Below, piece after piece: positions 11,475 to 23,619 of a stretch of 64,000 bases of DNA; position 1 is the first letter of the stretch, and every line of letters starts with the position of its first letter. A model generated the notes under the pieces. That model did no database searches and had not been told where the DNA came from. It saw only the letters and a list, made by a program, of their open reading frames with translations. Location of the stretch: the NCBI GenBank assembly GCA_004194705.1, contig SADC01000095.1, positions 310,001-374,000 on the forward strand. The letters are read 5' to 3'. Origin of the DNA: Ditylenchus dipsaci (taxonomy: Eukaryota; Nematoda; Chromadorea; Rhabditida; Anguinidae). Both the position numbers and the translations under genes were made by a program.

Positions 11475-13445
11475 CAATGGGTTGGTGGACAGAGATTCTG
11501 AAGAATTGGAGATTCGTTTCTTCTTGGCAGCATTGGAGCATCTTTCTGGTCGAGGAACTTGGACTGTCGCAGATTGGCACTTGAGGCTTCTTTGACCGTT
11601 CCCTACACCGACCATTGGCTGCGGAATCTCTGCTGTGACTGGAGAAGACGAGAGAGCTAAGCACAGTGTTCCATTCTCTTTCCTTGACGCGGAGCTGACT
11701 GGAAAGACACTTGCTTGCAGGCGAGACTGATGAGCATGATGACGCGTCCACTCCTTCCCTTGATTAAAGACTGGAACCGGAGCAATTTTGTAGACGAAAT
11801 TTGCTGGAAGACGAGTTGCTTGACTGGTCACGTTCTTCTTGGCAGGCTGCACTTGAGAAGAGGACGGCAACTGATTGACTGACTGACAATCCGAGAGCTT
11901 GGAACTTCTGGCTTTTGACTTGTGACGAGAGCAGTTGCTTTTCCAGTGCATGAGTCCACAGATTGAGCACGGCGACGAAGGCTTGCTGCTGCGACCACTG
12001 GAAGGCTGCTGAGGGTCCTGGCTACCAGTTGAGCTGAGCTGTAGCAGGTTGATTCCCTTTGACTGACGGAACTGAGAAGGCTGGTGCTTTTCCTTCGATC
12101 GCTGCTGATTGAGAGGCATGTCCAAAATCCTAGTGCGTTGAGCGCATTGATCCCTAGGAGGTTGATTGAACCATGCTGAGCCACCACAAAAGCTTGCTTG
12201 ACTGAGCGACCATTGGCAGAGAAGGAAGCGATACCATCACCGATGAACTTGCAGCTTGATCCATTGTAGAGGCGACCCTGCCATTTGCTTCTGTAGATTT
12301 GAGGCTGACCAATTGCTAGATAGGTTTCCTCATTGATTGCTGTCACTTCTGACCCAGTGTCGAGAGTGAAGAGGACGAAGCGGCCATTGATTTGTACTTG
12401 CTTTTTGATGAGCTGAGACTTCTGACCCATTCGCTTGATCTGCACCGATTGCATTTGAAGGAAGTTGACCCCACGGCTTGATTGATTTGAAGGCTTATAC
12501 TGCTTCTGGAACTTCTTCTTAGGCTGGCGGAACTGCTGAATGGCGTCACACTGCTTGCTCAGGTGACCAATTTTACCGCACTTGTGGCATTCAGCATTCT
12601 TGGAGCGGCAATCATCTGACCAATGCATTTGACCACAGCGAAAGCAGGCACTTAACGGAACTGAGACTTTGCTGACTTGATTGATGAACGGGCTGGAGGA
12701 AGGCTGCTGACTTCTTTCCAGATGCTTTGCTTCGGCAATTGTTGACAGGTAGCTGGCAGCTTCTTCCACAATTTCTTCGAACTTGACTGCATCTCCCTTT
12801 TCGTTGATTCGATGGAGAAGGCGGGTTCGGATAGCTGCATCTTGATTTGACTTGAGTCCTAGCAGCAGAAGAAGGCAATTGAACTCTTCCTCTTTGAGAG
12901 AGCTGAATTTGAACAAGCGGAGCTGACCCTTGAGACGGTTGACGTAGTGGCGGAATTCTTCCCCATCATTTTTGACCAGACGCAGGCATTCGAAGCGATC
13001 CACCACCAGCGAGCGAGAATGAGCGAATAATTTTAAGAGACCACTAACCGTTTCCTCCATATTGAAGTCGGTCACATCCTTAGGCAGGCAGCTTTTGGAG
13101 TACTCGGCGAAGGCTTCGGCTGAGAGCTTGGTCATCAGGAGCTTCACTTTCGTTGATTCCACCATATTCGGAGCTGTGGCAATCAAGAGAGAATTGGAAC
13201 CGCTGCATCCAATTTTGGAACTTGTTCGGATCACTGTCATCAGCGCTGAAGACTTCCATGTCTGGCAATTGAGGCAACGTAGAGATAGCAGGAGTAGCAG
13301 GCTGAGCATTGTCACCACCACCACCATTTCGCTGAAGAAGGAGAGCCACCATTTGTTCCATTTGTTGTTGCTGAGCTTGACGGCTCTGCTCGGCTTGGAT
13401 ACTGAGCACTTGACCCAATATTTGCTTGAGCTGATCCATATCCAT
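11475..13445 (-). pseudogene. Gag-protease reading frame of the LTR retroelement
   Basis: The frame opens at 13445 just after the primer site with a glutamine-rich N-terminus. After a shift near 13180 it continues through a capsid-like region in a 602-residue open frame. Then come two zinc knuckles (CFRCGQMHWSDDC and CHKCGKIGHLSKQC, about 12650-12550) that bind RNA, and an aspartic protease with the active-site triplet in FTLDTGSEV (about 12365) and the later NLLGINALNALG. After a second shift near 12130 the tail includes a third knuckle, CSICGLMHWKSNC. No RT, RNase H or integrase follows; the tail runs directly into the purine tract. Two frame changes in so young an insertion could be read errors, ribosomal shifts or damage. 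Confidence 0.8.
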
Positions 13446-13446
13446 T

Positions 13447-13458
13447 GCGACTGCGCCA
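13447..13458 (-). promoter_or_regulatory. Primer binding site, probably tRNA-Ser
   Basis: One base inside the 5' LTR the minus strand reads TGGCGCAGTCGC. Its complement ends CGACTGCGCCA, the 3' end expected of many animal serine tRNAs (acceptor GCAGTCG). The assignment rests on general tRNA knowledge, not on a search. Confidence 0.55.
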
Positions 13459-13459
13459 A

Positions 13460-13633
13460 TGTTGTATCCTTGGTAGCTTGAGAGAGAGAGACGATAGCAC
13501 ACGACTTCTTAATAGCTTTATTCGGACACAAACTGATCTGAACACAGACGTTCAGACCTTTATATACTACAAGAGTAACAGACACGTTTAAATCACTACG
13601 AGACAAATAGTGATTTAAACACAGTACACAACA
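13460..13633 (-). promoter_or_regulatory. 5' LTR with promoter and polyadenylation signals
   Basis: On the minus strand the LTR starts tgttgtgtac and ends ggatacaaca. It contains tatataaagg (TATA-like, 13559-13566) and the signal AATAAA (13517-13522). The R/U5 boundary was not resolved. Confidence 0.85.
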
Positions 13634-13911
13634 CAAAGGATAAAATCCGTGGATAGAGATAAAATCCGCGGATTTTTATCCGTAGTAATAATCACGGATA
13701 AAGATATCCGCAGATACGGATAAAATTCGCCGATTTATCTCCAACTACGGATAAATTGACCGATTTATCCGCGGATAATATCTGCGGATATATTTTCTTG
13801 TAATTTTACACTTTTTGTCTTAAAAACTATTTTTGTATCCTTTGTTCTACAAAGCATATTTTTCTCTTTTTTAATTACAATATTTTGTCTTCGCTAACCT
13901 TTTTGTTATTA

Positions 13912-14097
13912 CAGTCAAACCTCGATAATCCGCCACCCCGCTAAACCGCCACCTCGATAAACCGCCACCCTCAATAAGCCCGATTTGGTTGGCCGTCAGA
14001 GAAACTCAACAAAGTTTACCCTCGCTAAACCGCCACCTCGATAATCCGCCATCCTCGGATCGGTCCCATGGGGTGGCGGATTATCGAGGTTTGACTG
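13912..14097. mobile_element. pogo/Tigger-type MITE
   Basis: TA flanks both sides (13910-13911, 14098-14099). The ends cagtcaaacctcgataatcc and its complement are typical of pogo-like elements. The motif taaaccgccacctcgata recurs inside. At 186 bp it cannot code. Confidence 0.85.
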
Positions 14098-14937
14098 TAT
14101 CTGCAAAGTTCATTAAAAGTCACAATGCAGAAACAGCACAAAGAAATTTTATATTTTTGATTGGAAACATAAAGGAATTCTGAGCTGACTTTTATGCATT
14201 TGCTCCTTTTCAAAATATTATAATTCAAAATTAGCTTTTTTTATTTTTTATAGAATGAAAAAGAAAGACGAAGACTGGGCACGTGTGCTAGACACATTAA
14301 ACCAAGAAATCCGCTCGAAAAGAAGACCTTGGCTCAAATAAAAACAAGTGGAAGAACTGCAAATCCTCTGCTAAAGAACCTGTTCAATCGGACAAGCGGT
14401 AGGTACCTTTTTTCTAATTTAAAGATCATAGTATTAGTTTTAAGTAAGAGTTTTTAGTCAGTTTTTAGTTTTTAGCATTATTTTTTAACTTGAAAAGTTT
14501 TTATTCGTGTCATGTCTAAATCTAGAATTGTCGGTGGACATAGTTTATAAAAATTGTGATAAAAAGCAAACTTTTGCTAAAGTGATTCTGTTTACATTTA
14601 AACATCTGTTTGATAATTCTTTGTTTCTTTACAGCTCTTTGTAAAATTTTGGGCATAAAAAATCTTTATTAAAAAAATTGAAAAAAACTTTATCCGCGGA
14701 TTTATCCTGCCCCCGACCAGGCTAAGGATAAAATCCGCGGATACGGATATTTATCCGCGGATTTTTGATTATTACTACGGATTTTATCCACGGATATTTA
14801 TCCGTATCCGCAGATAAATATCCGCGGATATTTTTATTATTACTACCGATTATCCGTATCTGCGGATTTTATCCACGGATACGGATTAATCCGCGGATAT
14901 TTTGATTATTACTATGTGGGCAGAAGCCAAAAATCAG

Positions 14938-16245
14938 GTGTTACGTGACTCGGTGTTACGCGTAACAAAATAGCGTGTTACGAGACTTTGTTACGTGACT
15001 CGAAAGTAGTGTTACGCGTAACCGACATGCGTAACACGAGTCGCGTAACAAATTATGTTACTGGACTCGTGTTACGCCACTCGTGTTACTCGACTCAAGC
15101 CCTAGTGCAGAAGCTGTGGCTGGAGTTTAGAATGTGACCTTTTTCTAAAAATGGTCAAAATCAGTTTTTTAGTTGTGTAACATTGTAAAAAATGCTCAGC
15201 ATTCATTTTTATTGTTGGGAAAGCCAATTTTTCAAAAAAAAAAAAAATTTTTGTCGAAAATTGTCAAAAAACGTTATATGCTCCTTAAATACCTGTTTTT
15301 CTTGTATAAAAATGTCACAAAAAAAAATTTATTGTGAGTTAGCCTAAGGCTGAGCCTAAGGTTACTAGCTACCCGATTACACGCCTAAGCGGTACTTATG
15401 CGGTTCCCCCCCCCCATATCGAAATTTTCCCAAAAACAGGTTTTAACCATTTCTAAGCAATTCTTACACGTTAAAACCGATAAAACGTTGTTTCCGACCA
15501 CATAAAAATACAGAAAAGGTTTTTTTTCCATCAGACATTTTGACTTTTTCACATTTTTTACCTGCCTGCCTTCGGCAGGCACCCTAATTCAATAGGAAGC
15601 CCTTTGGGGTACATTGTTCGGGCCAAGGGCTGACCCTTTATACACACCTGCCTGCCTTCGGCAGGCACCCTAATTCAATAGGAAGCCCCTTTGGGGGTAC
15701 ATTGTTCGGGCCAAGGCTGACCCTTTATACACACAAGACTTTGACCAATAAACATTTCTGTATGTGCATCTCAAAATACATTGAAAAGCTAAAAGGTAAC
15801 CAACACTTAGAGTAATTACCAAAAATAGATTTTTCACCAACAATGATGGTATAACGTTTTTTGACAATTTCGACAAAAAATTTTTTTTTTGAAAATTGGC
15901 TTTCCCAACAATAAAAATGAATGCTGAGCATTTTTTACAATGTTACACAACTAAAAAAACTGATTTTGACCATTTTAGAAAAAGGTCACATTCTAAACTT
16001 TAGCCGAAGCTGTTGCCAAAATTTGCCTTGGTCCCCCCACAATGACTATATTAATATAACTATAATGAACAGGGGGACCAAGGCATATTTCGCAAAAAAA
16101 CAACAGGGGGGACCAAGGCAAATTTTGGCAACAGCTTCTGCACTAGGACCCTCGTGTTACGCCACTCGTGTTACTCGACTCAAAAACAGTGTTACGCGTA
16201 ACACTAGTCAAATTGTGTTACGCGGGTCGTGTTACGCCGGAGTGT
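14938..16245. mobile_element. Foldback TIR element with GTTACGCGTAAC arrays
   Basis: The outer arrays at 14938-15090 and 16140-16245 hold gttacgcgtaac and gtgttactcgactc in inverted order. Arms 15105-15260 and 15865-16015 are inverted copies (attgttgggaaagccaattt and complement). The right end matches the complement of the array edge at 2866. The left end is less complete. The centre has a tandem duplication. Confidence 0.75.
15562..15734. repeat. Two-copy tandem repeat, about 86 bp
   Basis: The unit cctgcctgccttcggcaggc ... tttatacacac occurs twice back to back with one-base length differences in C and G runs. The first 19 bases form a hairpin with a TTCG loop. Confidence 0.8.
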
Positions 16246-16254
16246 GGACGGGCT

Positions 16255-16625
16255 TATGCAAAAGGGCCTCTTTTGTGAAAATGTGCCCTTTTTCCGTTTA
16301 AATATAAAAAAGCAAAAATTTACCCACTGTTTATTTTAAATTTTATCGCCATCAGGTAGCCCTGCGATACTAAATCTTATGAGGTATCATTTGTTGCAAC
16401 ATCTTTGCAAAATATAGCACAAAAAGGTAGAGGTGGACCAAATATTTTTCCGACTTGCTTCATACTTTCGCCTTTTTTGTCATATGCTTTACAAATATGC
16501 TGCAACAAATGTCACCTCGTTACAAACTAGAATCGAAGGGCTATCTGATAGTGTTAAAAGGGGCACATTTTCTGGAAAAAGGAGCACTTTCCCGCTAAAA
16601 GGAGGTACTTTTGCGTATTATCTAT
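16255..16625. repeat. Foldback MITE with AAAAGGGGCACA ends
   Basis: The left part (aaagggcctc, aatgtgcccttttt) and right part (aaaaggggcacatttt, ggagcactttcc) are inverted. The inner blocks tttgttgcaacat and tgcaacaaatg also pair. Confidence 0.55.
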
Positions 16626-16639
16626 TCAAAAAAAAAGGG

Positions 16640-17520
16640 TTCCAGTTAAACAGTTAATTTCAGTTGATGTATGTTTGGAAAGGTGTCTAAACCGTGGTCA
16701 GAACAGGACTGATGACAACACCGAGTCAATGTGAAAATTTTGGGAAATCGCTTTAATCAGACCTTTTTAAAGTTAAAAAAAATTCTAGGGCAAAACGAAT
16801 CACCACCTACAACAGCCAAACATTGCCAATCATCCAGTACTACTCAAGCCTGAAACTCGTTCGTGAGATAGATGGCTCTAGAAATGCAAATAAGGTGTTT
16901 TTTTGCTCTGGGTGAATTCATCCTAAACCAGGGAACTCATTCTCAGTAAATTCATCCTCCTTTTTAGTCCAAACGCTGACCACAACGAACGTTCGGATAT
17001 TTGAAAGACATAATCTGTAAAAATGAACCATGACCTTAAATTTTCTGACCGAAATTAATTTTTTATTTTTTTATCTATTTTCAAGAAAATTTAATGAAGA
17101 GTTCAAAACCGTTAAAATTTTTGGTTCTATAAGAAAAATATTCGAGAACCCTGCGTTTTAAGAAAGTCAATTTCCGGGTGTTCGTTTTCTTTGACATATC
17201 ATCTTTCAATTGCTCTAGCTCGCTTTTTCAATGAACCCCAATCACAAGTTATGTTATGTTGATTCTTAGGAAAAGCTCTTTTAATCGAATCCAGTCGTTT
17301 CCGGATAATCATCAAAAATTTAGGACAACGTCTTAAAAGTTTAAAAAGATTACATTTTGTCAAATTCTCAATTTGGTCAAAAACTCTATATTCTTGTTCA
17401 GCACAATCGGCCGAACAAGGCTAGTGTAAAACATTCTCTAAAAATAGCTATCTGATAAGAAAAACAGCTTTTTAGAATAAAATATGCCAAAAGTTGAAAA
17501 AATAATCGGAACTTATTGGG
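16640..17520. other. Unassigned AT-rich stretch
   Basis: No gene, clear inverted repeat or array was recognised. It is bounded on the right by an 18-base run of G (about 17521-17538) that begins the next repeat. Confidence 0.5.
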
Positions 17521-17539
17521 TGGGGGGGGGGGGGGGGTG

Positions 17540-17990
17540 GTTTCACTTATTTAAAAGTAGTGTTTAAACGACTCCTAAGTAATTTTTTTATGCTTAAAAC
17601 TATAGAAACGTTATTTCTGACATTTTCCACGCAAAAAATGGATTTTTTGAATTTTTTTAAAAACTTTTTGCCTTGGGGGACCAAGGCATATTACCCTATA
17701 TTAAGGTATTCTACCCGTTTTGGTCACTGGGGCTGGGCAAAAAGAGTCTCTTTATGCATTTTTCATTAAGAGTCTTGCTCGGAATCATGTCTAAGGAAAG
17801 TGAGAAGCCCCAAGCCCCTGCGCCCCTTCGGGGACGTAGGGGGCTTGGAGTTGAGATGCGCACACACACATACTTTAGAGACCAAACACTCGAAAATGAC
17901 TATGTATGCATAAAAACCATATGCAAACCAGAGTTTCTATACGCGGTAGGTCCCAGTTATTAAAACTATGTTCAAATTCCATCTTTTCAG
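17540..17990. mobile_element. GTTTAAACGACTCCTAAG-family fragment and hairpin-module copy 1
   Basis: The sequence gtttaaacgactcctaagta near 17562 is the inner end motif also seen at 33550, 36365 and 61650. It is followed by ccttgggggaccaagg (17670-17686) and then by the hairpin module (17700-17985) with apex gccccTTCGgggac. Confidence 0.6.
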
Positions 17991-17999
17991 GTCTTTAAA

Positions 18000-18250
18000 G
18001 GGCAGTACACCGAAATATAAGCGCCAACTTGGTAAGAAATCGTTTTGGTAAGAAGTAGATTTGGTAAGAATTTTTTTTAGTGAGAATTGTTCTGATAAGA
18101 GATTTTTAGTAAGAAATTTTTGATGACAGCACGAAAAACGGTATTTTGGTAAAAGATTTTTTAATACGCGGTTATTTCGGTAAGTAATTTTTTGGTAACA
18201 GCACGAAAATTTTCTTACCAAAACGACCTTTTACCAAATTGGCGCTTATA
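18000..18250. repeat. Foldback with TTTGGTAAGAA repeats
   Basis: The sequence tttggtaagaa recurs six times between 18025 and 18230. The flanks gtacaccgaaatataagcgcc and the complement gcgcttatatttcggtgtac define inverted ends at about 18006 and 18262. Confidence 0.7.
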
Positions 18251-18934
18251 TTTCGGTGTACAGCCCTTTAAAACACTAAAACGTCGCTCAACCTTATCAA
18301 GGCAAGGCCAAAAGTGTATTTTTCGGCAAAAATTTTTTTTTTTGAAAAGTGTCGACCGCGCCCTAAAACACGTTTTAAGCACGTTTCAGAGGTAACACTA
18401 TAGAATCAAACCCCCCCCCCCCAGCTAGCGAAAAATTTACTTTTCCTGAAGGGGAAAGGACCCGTCCCATTTTGATTCTCGTGCTCTGAATAGGCAGGGA
18501 ACACTTTGGTTTCCGGAAAATCGAAAAAAAAATTTTTCGATTTGCCTTGGTCCCCAAGGTGAAAAATTTAGGAAAAAAAAATATTTTTTTGAATTCCCGC
18601 CAAAACATTTTTTTAAGGGATTTAGGGCTGTATTGGGAGGGGAAGGGAATAAACAGGGCCACTTTCATGGCAAAATTGTTAAAAAAAGTGAATTCTGGAC
18701 TATTTCGAAAAAAAAAATCGAATAACACGTATATGAGATTATTTTTTTCATCCGAGTACTCTGCGCGAGGGTATTCTATACTGCAACCGTTCCGAAATCG
18801 AATAGGGTGAGTTTTCCAAAAGTTAGCCGCAATTTTTAGAATTTAGAAAAAGATTCAACATAGACAGTCTTTGTACCTCGTCTTCTTTTTCGGTGTCTAA
18901 TGAAATCGAAGGGTTACCGTAATTAAAAAATATT

Positions 18935-21900
18935 TGACGCTACTATGATATACACCCACCCCTCCCCAAAAGCTACTTTGATATAACCCCCCTCCCGCGT
19001 TTAAAATCGGACCTACTTTAGGGTTTGATATAACACCCCCCCCCCCCCCAAAATCAAGATTTTTAGGAGTGGTCGAAAGTCATTTTTAGGTAATACTTTT
19101 GCTATAAAAAGACCAGAAAAGTAACTTTAAAAGGGATCAAAGGCTGTATTGGGAGAGGAAGGGAATAATACAGGGGCCACTTTTTTTATTAGCTGCTTTA
19201 CCATGTTTTTCAACTCGGGCGTGGCAAAAAATAGACGGCATAAACTGATTTGCGAAAAGGCTGCGAAAAAGATTATTTCTGTCACGAAAACGACATGCCA
19301 CGAAAAAGCTGAAATGTGCCACGAAAAAGCTGAAATGTGTCACGAAAGGCTGATAAGTACCACATAACGAGTGAATTGCAGTGGTTGTTAAAGCTTTTTT
19401 GTTATTCAGATCATACTATTCCTAAAACGCGTGACTTGAACGCCCAAGCGACATGCCCAACTAATGAGCAACTAATGTGCAGTAAGTCTTTTTTACCCAC
19501 TTGAATAGAAGATCTTCTGGTTTTACAGTCTGAAAACGGAGTTGGGTGGCAAGTGGGTGAATGATATCTACGCCTGCAAGCATTTTTCCATCAATCGAAT
19601 AAAACTACAACTGTCCAGCGGTGATGTGTATTCGTAGAAGGAGCAACCTCTCCGTGACGTACGTACAGACGATTTATAAACATGGGATCACCTGCCAATT
19701 AATGACAGCGGGCTGAGTGAGCAGATGAAAGAAGTGATTCGGAGACACAAGCGGAAAACGCCGGAGCTGATTCGGAAAGAGACTCAGGTTTGTTAATCTG
19801 TAGGTCGCAACTTTCTACTTAGTCTTTCAGAGCACATAGAAAATTCCATTTTTTGCTTTGCAAGTAAAGGAACTACCAAAGAACTCTACATATAACAATA
19901 CAGTCACGTAGATCTAAGAGGACGTCCGGCTGCTAGCACGTGCTCGCTCGGGGGTGGAATTTACGATCGGTATGCTTTGTATGTTGATCATCATGCGTAC
20001 TCATGTATTTAGGATTCGCGCGATGGTCAAGCATTATGAAAATGAATACATGCAGGATGGGATCCTTATGCAGAGGCTGGCCAACTTTGTTCGTTCTTGT
20101 CTCACCCGCGGCAATGTCTACATCAGTGGTAAAAACGTTTTTCGTAACTCTCAGCCTAAATTTGGATACAAGACTTTAAGGTATTACCGAAATGGACCTG
20201 AGAGCGGCACAATGAGCTTGGCAACAAACTGTGGATTAGAGGCATGAACTCAGTGCTAAAGCAGTCTTTACACAGCGTGCTCTCCAAGGCTTTTCAAGAA
20301 ATCTTCTACAAATTCAGCAGATAGTGGGCGGATGGAGTACGCATCCGAAAAAACAGGTGGGAGCCTCACCTGGGGATCTTTTACATCAATTATTTATTTA
20401 GACACCAGCCCTATTGCCAAAGATCGATGAAAGTCCGCAAAGCAGATTGAGGAAGGGGGTGATTGAGCTACGGAAAGAGAAGCGAATATTCATCCATATT
20501 CGTGAAGGCAGCAAGAATACGTGGCTCGTTCCTTCTAGCACTTATTTGGCGGACATCCGAGAGCACAAACCCAGAATTGAACAACTCTGGCGTGAGCTGA
20601 ATGCAATGACTACAGTTAGAAATGCGGGTGACAATGATTTCGTCTTCGAAAGTTGGCAGTGGTATAAGGAGCGCCGGACATCATTCTTCTAGTTGCAGAG
20701 ACATCATCTGTATGAAGGCTTTATCTCCTGCACATGCCCGTTGGAAATAACAGATGTGCCTTGCAAACATGCTGTGGTGAAGATTGAAGATTTCAATTTG
20801 ATCCAGCCGAAGACATTTCCGCTACAGGTTCCAAGAAAAAGAGGCATAGGACATGCGAGTGAGTAGGACATGAGCATGCGCCAAGTAAATTTTGATTTGA
20901 CGATATTATAGCTAGAATGTTAATGTTTTGCGATGTTGGAGATACAAAGTTATACAAGGAGATGAGATAAATAAAAAATCGTTCACGATGGTCGCTTATT
21001 GTGTGATACAGTCGAGTCTCAATAAGCCTAAGCTTACAGGTCTCAGGTCATTGTGACTCAAATAAAGCTGCACAATTTTGAATCAGTCATTGACTGATTC
21101 TAATCAGCTTTTTATGGTCACCATAATATTAGTCGGATTATTTATTGTGACCAAGCCCTCAGTGGCCAATTTCAGTTTTCCGTAGCAAAATAAACTTATT
21201 CCTGACCAAAATTACCTTTCTCTGGCATATTTTATTTTCTCGTGACACATTTCAGCTTTTTCGTGGCCTGTCGTTTTTCGTGGCAGAAATAATCTTCTTC
21301 GTGGCATACAGGGTGGCGCGAAAAAATTCGGCCACATAAAATAAAACACTTGAAATAAGATTCCCTAATTTATGTCCTAACTTTAAACCAGCCTAGTTCA
21401 AAAAAGTTCACTCCATGGGCAAAAACGACATACACCACGTGGTTCTACACATCAAGAGCTACAAAACTGCTGTGCCAGATTTTTCAAATAAGCGCTCCAC
21501 TAAGTGACCTTTCCTTGTAAGATAAGTGCGTGCGCGCATCTCTAACACTCAAGTCCATTGCGCCCCCTTCGGTGGCGCAGTACACTTGATCGTTCTTCCC
21601 CCTTTTCCGGCCTGTGCCTTTGAGCCAGAGGCTCAGCCATCCAAAAATTAAAAGACAACGCTCGGGATCCACACGGCTGATCGCTCTGATCAGATCGACT
21701 ACTTATACTTTTCCGTCAACCACAAGGGCCTGGGTTTGTAAGTGCCTTCAACTCTTAGAGAATTAATACTCTTTGGTACTTATAGGCACTATAGAAGTGG
21801 CCTTGTTTTGTCCCTTCCTCTCCCAATACAGCCCTTGATCCTTCTTAAAATTACTTTTTACCAAAATTATTACTTAAAAATGACTTTTGACCACTCCTAA

Positions 21901-21940
21901 AAATCTTGATTTGGAAGTGGGTTATATCATAGTAGCGCCA
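18935..21940 (+). mobile_element. Mutator-like (MULE) element sharing ends with the hairpin-module MITEs
   Basis: The ends tgacgctactatgatata and complement enclose inner inverted blocks (atttttaggagtggtcgaaag; ggctgtattgggagaggaag). The second block and the following gccact...accatgtttttcaactc also start the MITEs at 26095, 33980, 35695 and others. A version of the flanking DNA without the insertion exists at 56340-56400, where ttaaaaaatattctttttatac is continuous. The flanks aatatt / aatctt suggest a short duplication. It contains FLYWCH/SWIM transposase remnants. Confidence 0.75.
19510..20860 (+). pseudogene. MULE transposase remnant (FLYWCH-like start, SWIM zinc finger end)
   Basis: MULE transposases cut and paste elements with long inverted repeats; many animal ones start with a FLYWCH finger and end with a SWIM finger. 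Here 19530-19790 gives GGKWVNDIYACKHFSINR and later LSEQMKEVIRRHKRKTPEL, which resembles the FLYWCH and linker region. The segment 20414-20692 reads through ELRKEKRIFIHIREGSKN, TWLVPSS and FESWQWYKERR. After one stop (TAG, about 20691), YEGFISCTCPLEITDVPCKHAVVKI (about 20715-20790) shows the C-x-C ... C-x-H SWIM pattern. The central DDE part is not readable and stops interrupt the frame, so it is defective or has unresolved introns. It sits centrally in the TIR element, as expected for its own transposase. Confidence 0.65.
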
Positions 21941-22015
21941 AATCTTCTTTTTCATACGAAAATTGGATTGGATAATGCGCTGAGCATGACTTCTTCATTT
22001 CCCGTTATTGAAATA

Positions 22016-23370
22016 CAGTCGACGCTCAATATAACGTCCTCTTCTGACAGCATTGACTGCGATAGTGACGCTCGTTATAACGTCCCTGAACAATTTCCGA
22101 TACATTTTAGTAGAGTCTCAAATGAAATTTGATTTGAATGTAAATTTGCCATACGAAGAAAGAAATTTTGGTCCGAAAACAGTTTTCGGATTCGTTTTTG
22201 TGTTTATTTTTTGAACAACGGGTTTTTTGGCGCTTCCATTTTTATTTTTCCAGCATCGATTATGGAACCTCTTACAAAGAAGCGGCGCGGGCTCTCTCCT
22301 GTTTCGTCCCAAATTTTTTCTGCCAAAAATCGTTATAGCCAAAATTTTCACATTTTCAATTAATTAGTTTTTCTACATATGGTTTTTCTAACTAGTTTTG
22401 TGGATATTCTCATTCAGAAGTTTATACTCAAATTGATGCTAGAGAGCAGGGCTACATTTTGCGTATGAGGTTGTAAATGACCATGTGTGCAATATTTGCT
22501 GAAAAACCCCAAAAGTTCTACAAAAAGTCCAGGATTCCGGAAATTTTAATTTTTTCAGCAAATATTGCAGACATGGCAGGGTTCGTAATGAAAAATTTCG
22601 AAAAAAAAGATTTTATTTCATTTTATCCAGTGCTTATTTGTTTTAGAGCAAAAAAAAAAGATTTTGACTAAAAACTTCAAAAATAAAAAAGATTTTGGGT
22701 CTCGAAAAAAGGACAAATCTTTTTAAAAGGACGATTACGAACCCTGAGACATGGTCATTTTCAACCTCATGCTCAAAATGTAGCCCTGCTTTCTAGCATC
22801 AATTTGAGTATTGAAAATATCCAAAAACTAGTTGGAAAACCATATGTAGCAAGCGAATTAATTAAAAATGTAACGTTTTTGGCTATAACGATTTTTGGCG
22901 GAAACAATTTGGGAGGAAACAGGAGAGAGCCGCGGCGCGTCATTCTTCTAGTGCTCAACAAGTATATTATCGAGGCTTCGGCAAACAAGAATCCAAAATT
23001 GCCGAAAAACAGTTAAAATCAACAAAAACGCCAAAAATTCGATACAAAAATATTCCTCAGCCGGCTGAGGTCAAAAATTTTTTCAGCCGTCAGACGGGAA
23101 CAAATTTTTATCTCAGCCTTAGCCGCCCATGGCTGAGTTTTAGCTCAGCCGGCTGAGCATACCACCCTGCTGATCACCAATGAGTTTTTGTTAACCACTG
23201 CTTGATGTTTTAATAAATTTTTTCATTTCATGCATAACGCTCGATGTAACGTCCCGCTTACAAATCTTTAGAAAATGGCGCTCTTTGTCACGACGCTCCA
23301 TATAACGTCCGCTCGTTATAACGTCCCATTTTGACTGGTCCCTTGAGGGACGTTATATCGAGCGCGACTG
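22016..23370. mobile_element. pogo/Tigger-type element with nested foldback
   Basis: TA duplications (22014-22015, 23371-23372) bound ends cagtcgacgctcaatataac and gttatatcgagcgcgactg. The paralogous DNA at 56425-56440 (aaatataatgctctatg) lacks the insertion. Inside each end the motif cgctcgatataacgtcc recurs two to four times. The interior is a foldback (22290-22560 against 22740-22930), related to 54890-55300. No transposase was recognised. Confidence 0.8.
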
Positions 23371-23619
23371 TATAATGCTCTATGAAATTTTACAGAATTT
23401 TTTATAGGTGCTACAATCGGTTGAGGAAATTTTCGAAGATGAAGGCTTTGAAGCTGCTGACGGAAAAAAGAAGATATTTGAAAAAAAGGAAAATAATCAA
23501 TCAAATAGTTATCTATCAAACACTTGTAGAGTGAACTGAAAAAAAATTTGAGTGGCGGAAAAAAAACCAGAAACAAACTTTTTCTTTTCAAATGCTGATA
23601 TTGTTATTTTGTACATCAA

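Larger units (their letters stand above)
11290..13633 (-). mobile_element. Short Ty3/gypsy-type LTR retroelement (Gag and protease only)
   Basis: Two 174 bp LTRs (11290-11463 and 13460-13633) look identical base for base, begin TG and end CA, and are flanked by the 5-bp duplication CAAAG (11285-11289, 13634-13638). Next to the upstream LTR lies a primer site, next to the downstream one a purine tract. At 2.34 kb it holds only Gag and protease, with no reverse transcriptase or integrase, so it must depend on a relative for mobility. Identical LTRs indicate a recent insertion into the left array of the ATCCGCGGATA element. Confidence 0.9.
11274..14914. mobile_element. TIR element with ATCCGCGGATA arrays, copy 3, split by an LTR element
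   Basis: The left end gtagtaataatcaa and right end ttgattattactat are inverted. The left array was interrupted at 11289 by the retroelement; it resumes at 13639 as gataaaatccgtgga. The right array spans about 14693-14905. A pogo-type MITE is nested at 13912-14097. The remaining interior carries no recognised gene. Confidence 0.8.

Noticed and set aside
13062..13481. 139-residue plus-strand ORF inside the LTR element
   Set aside because: It is antisense to the clear Gag frame and has no features of its own.
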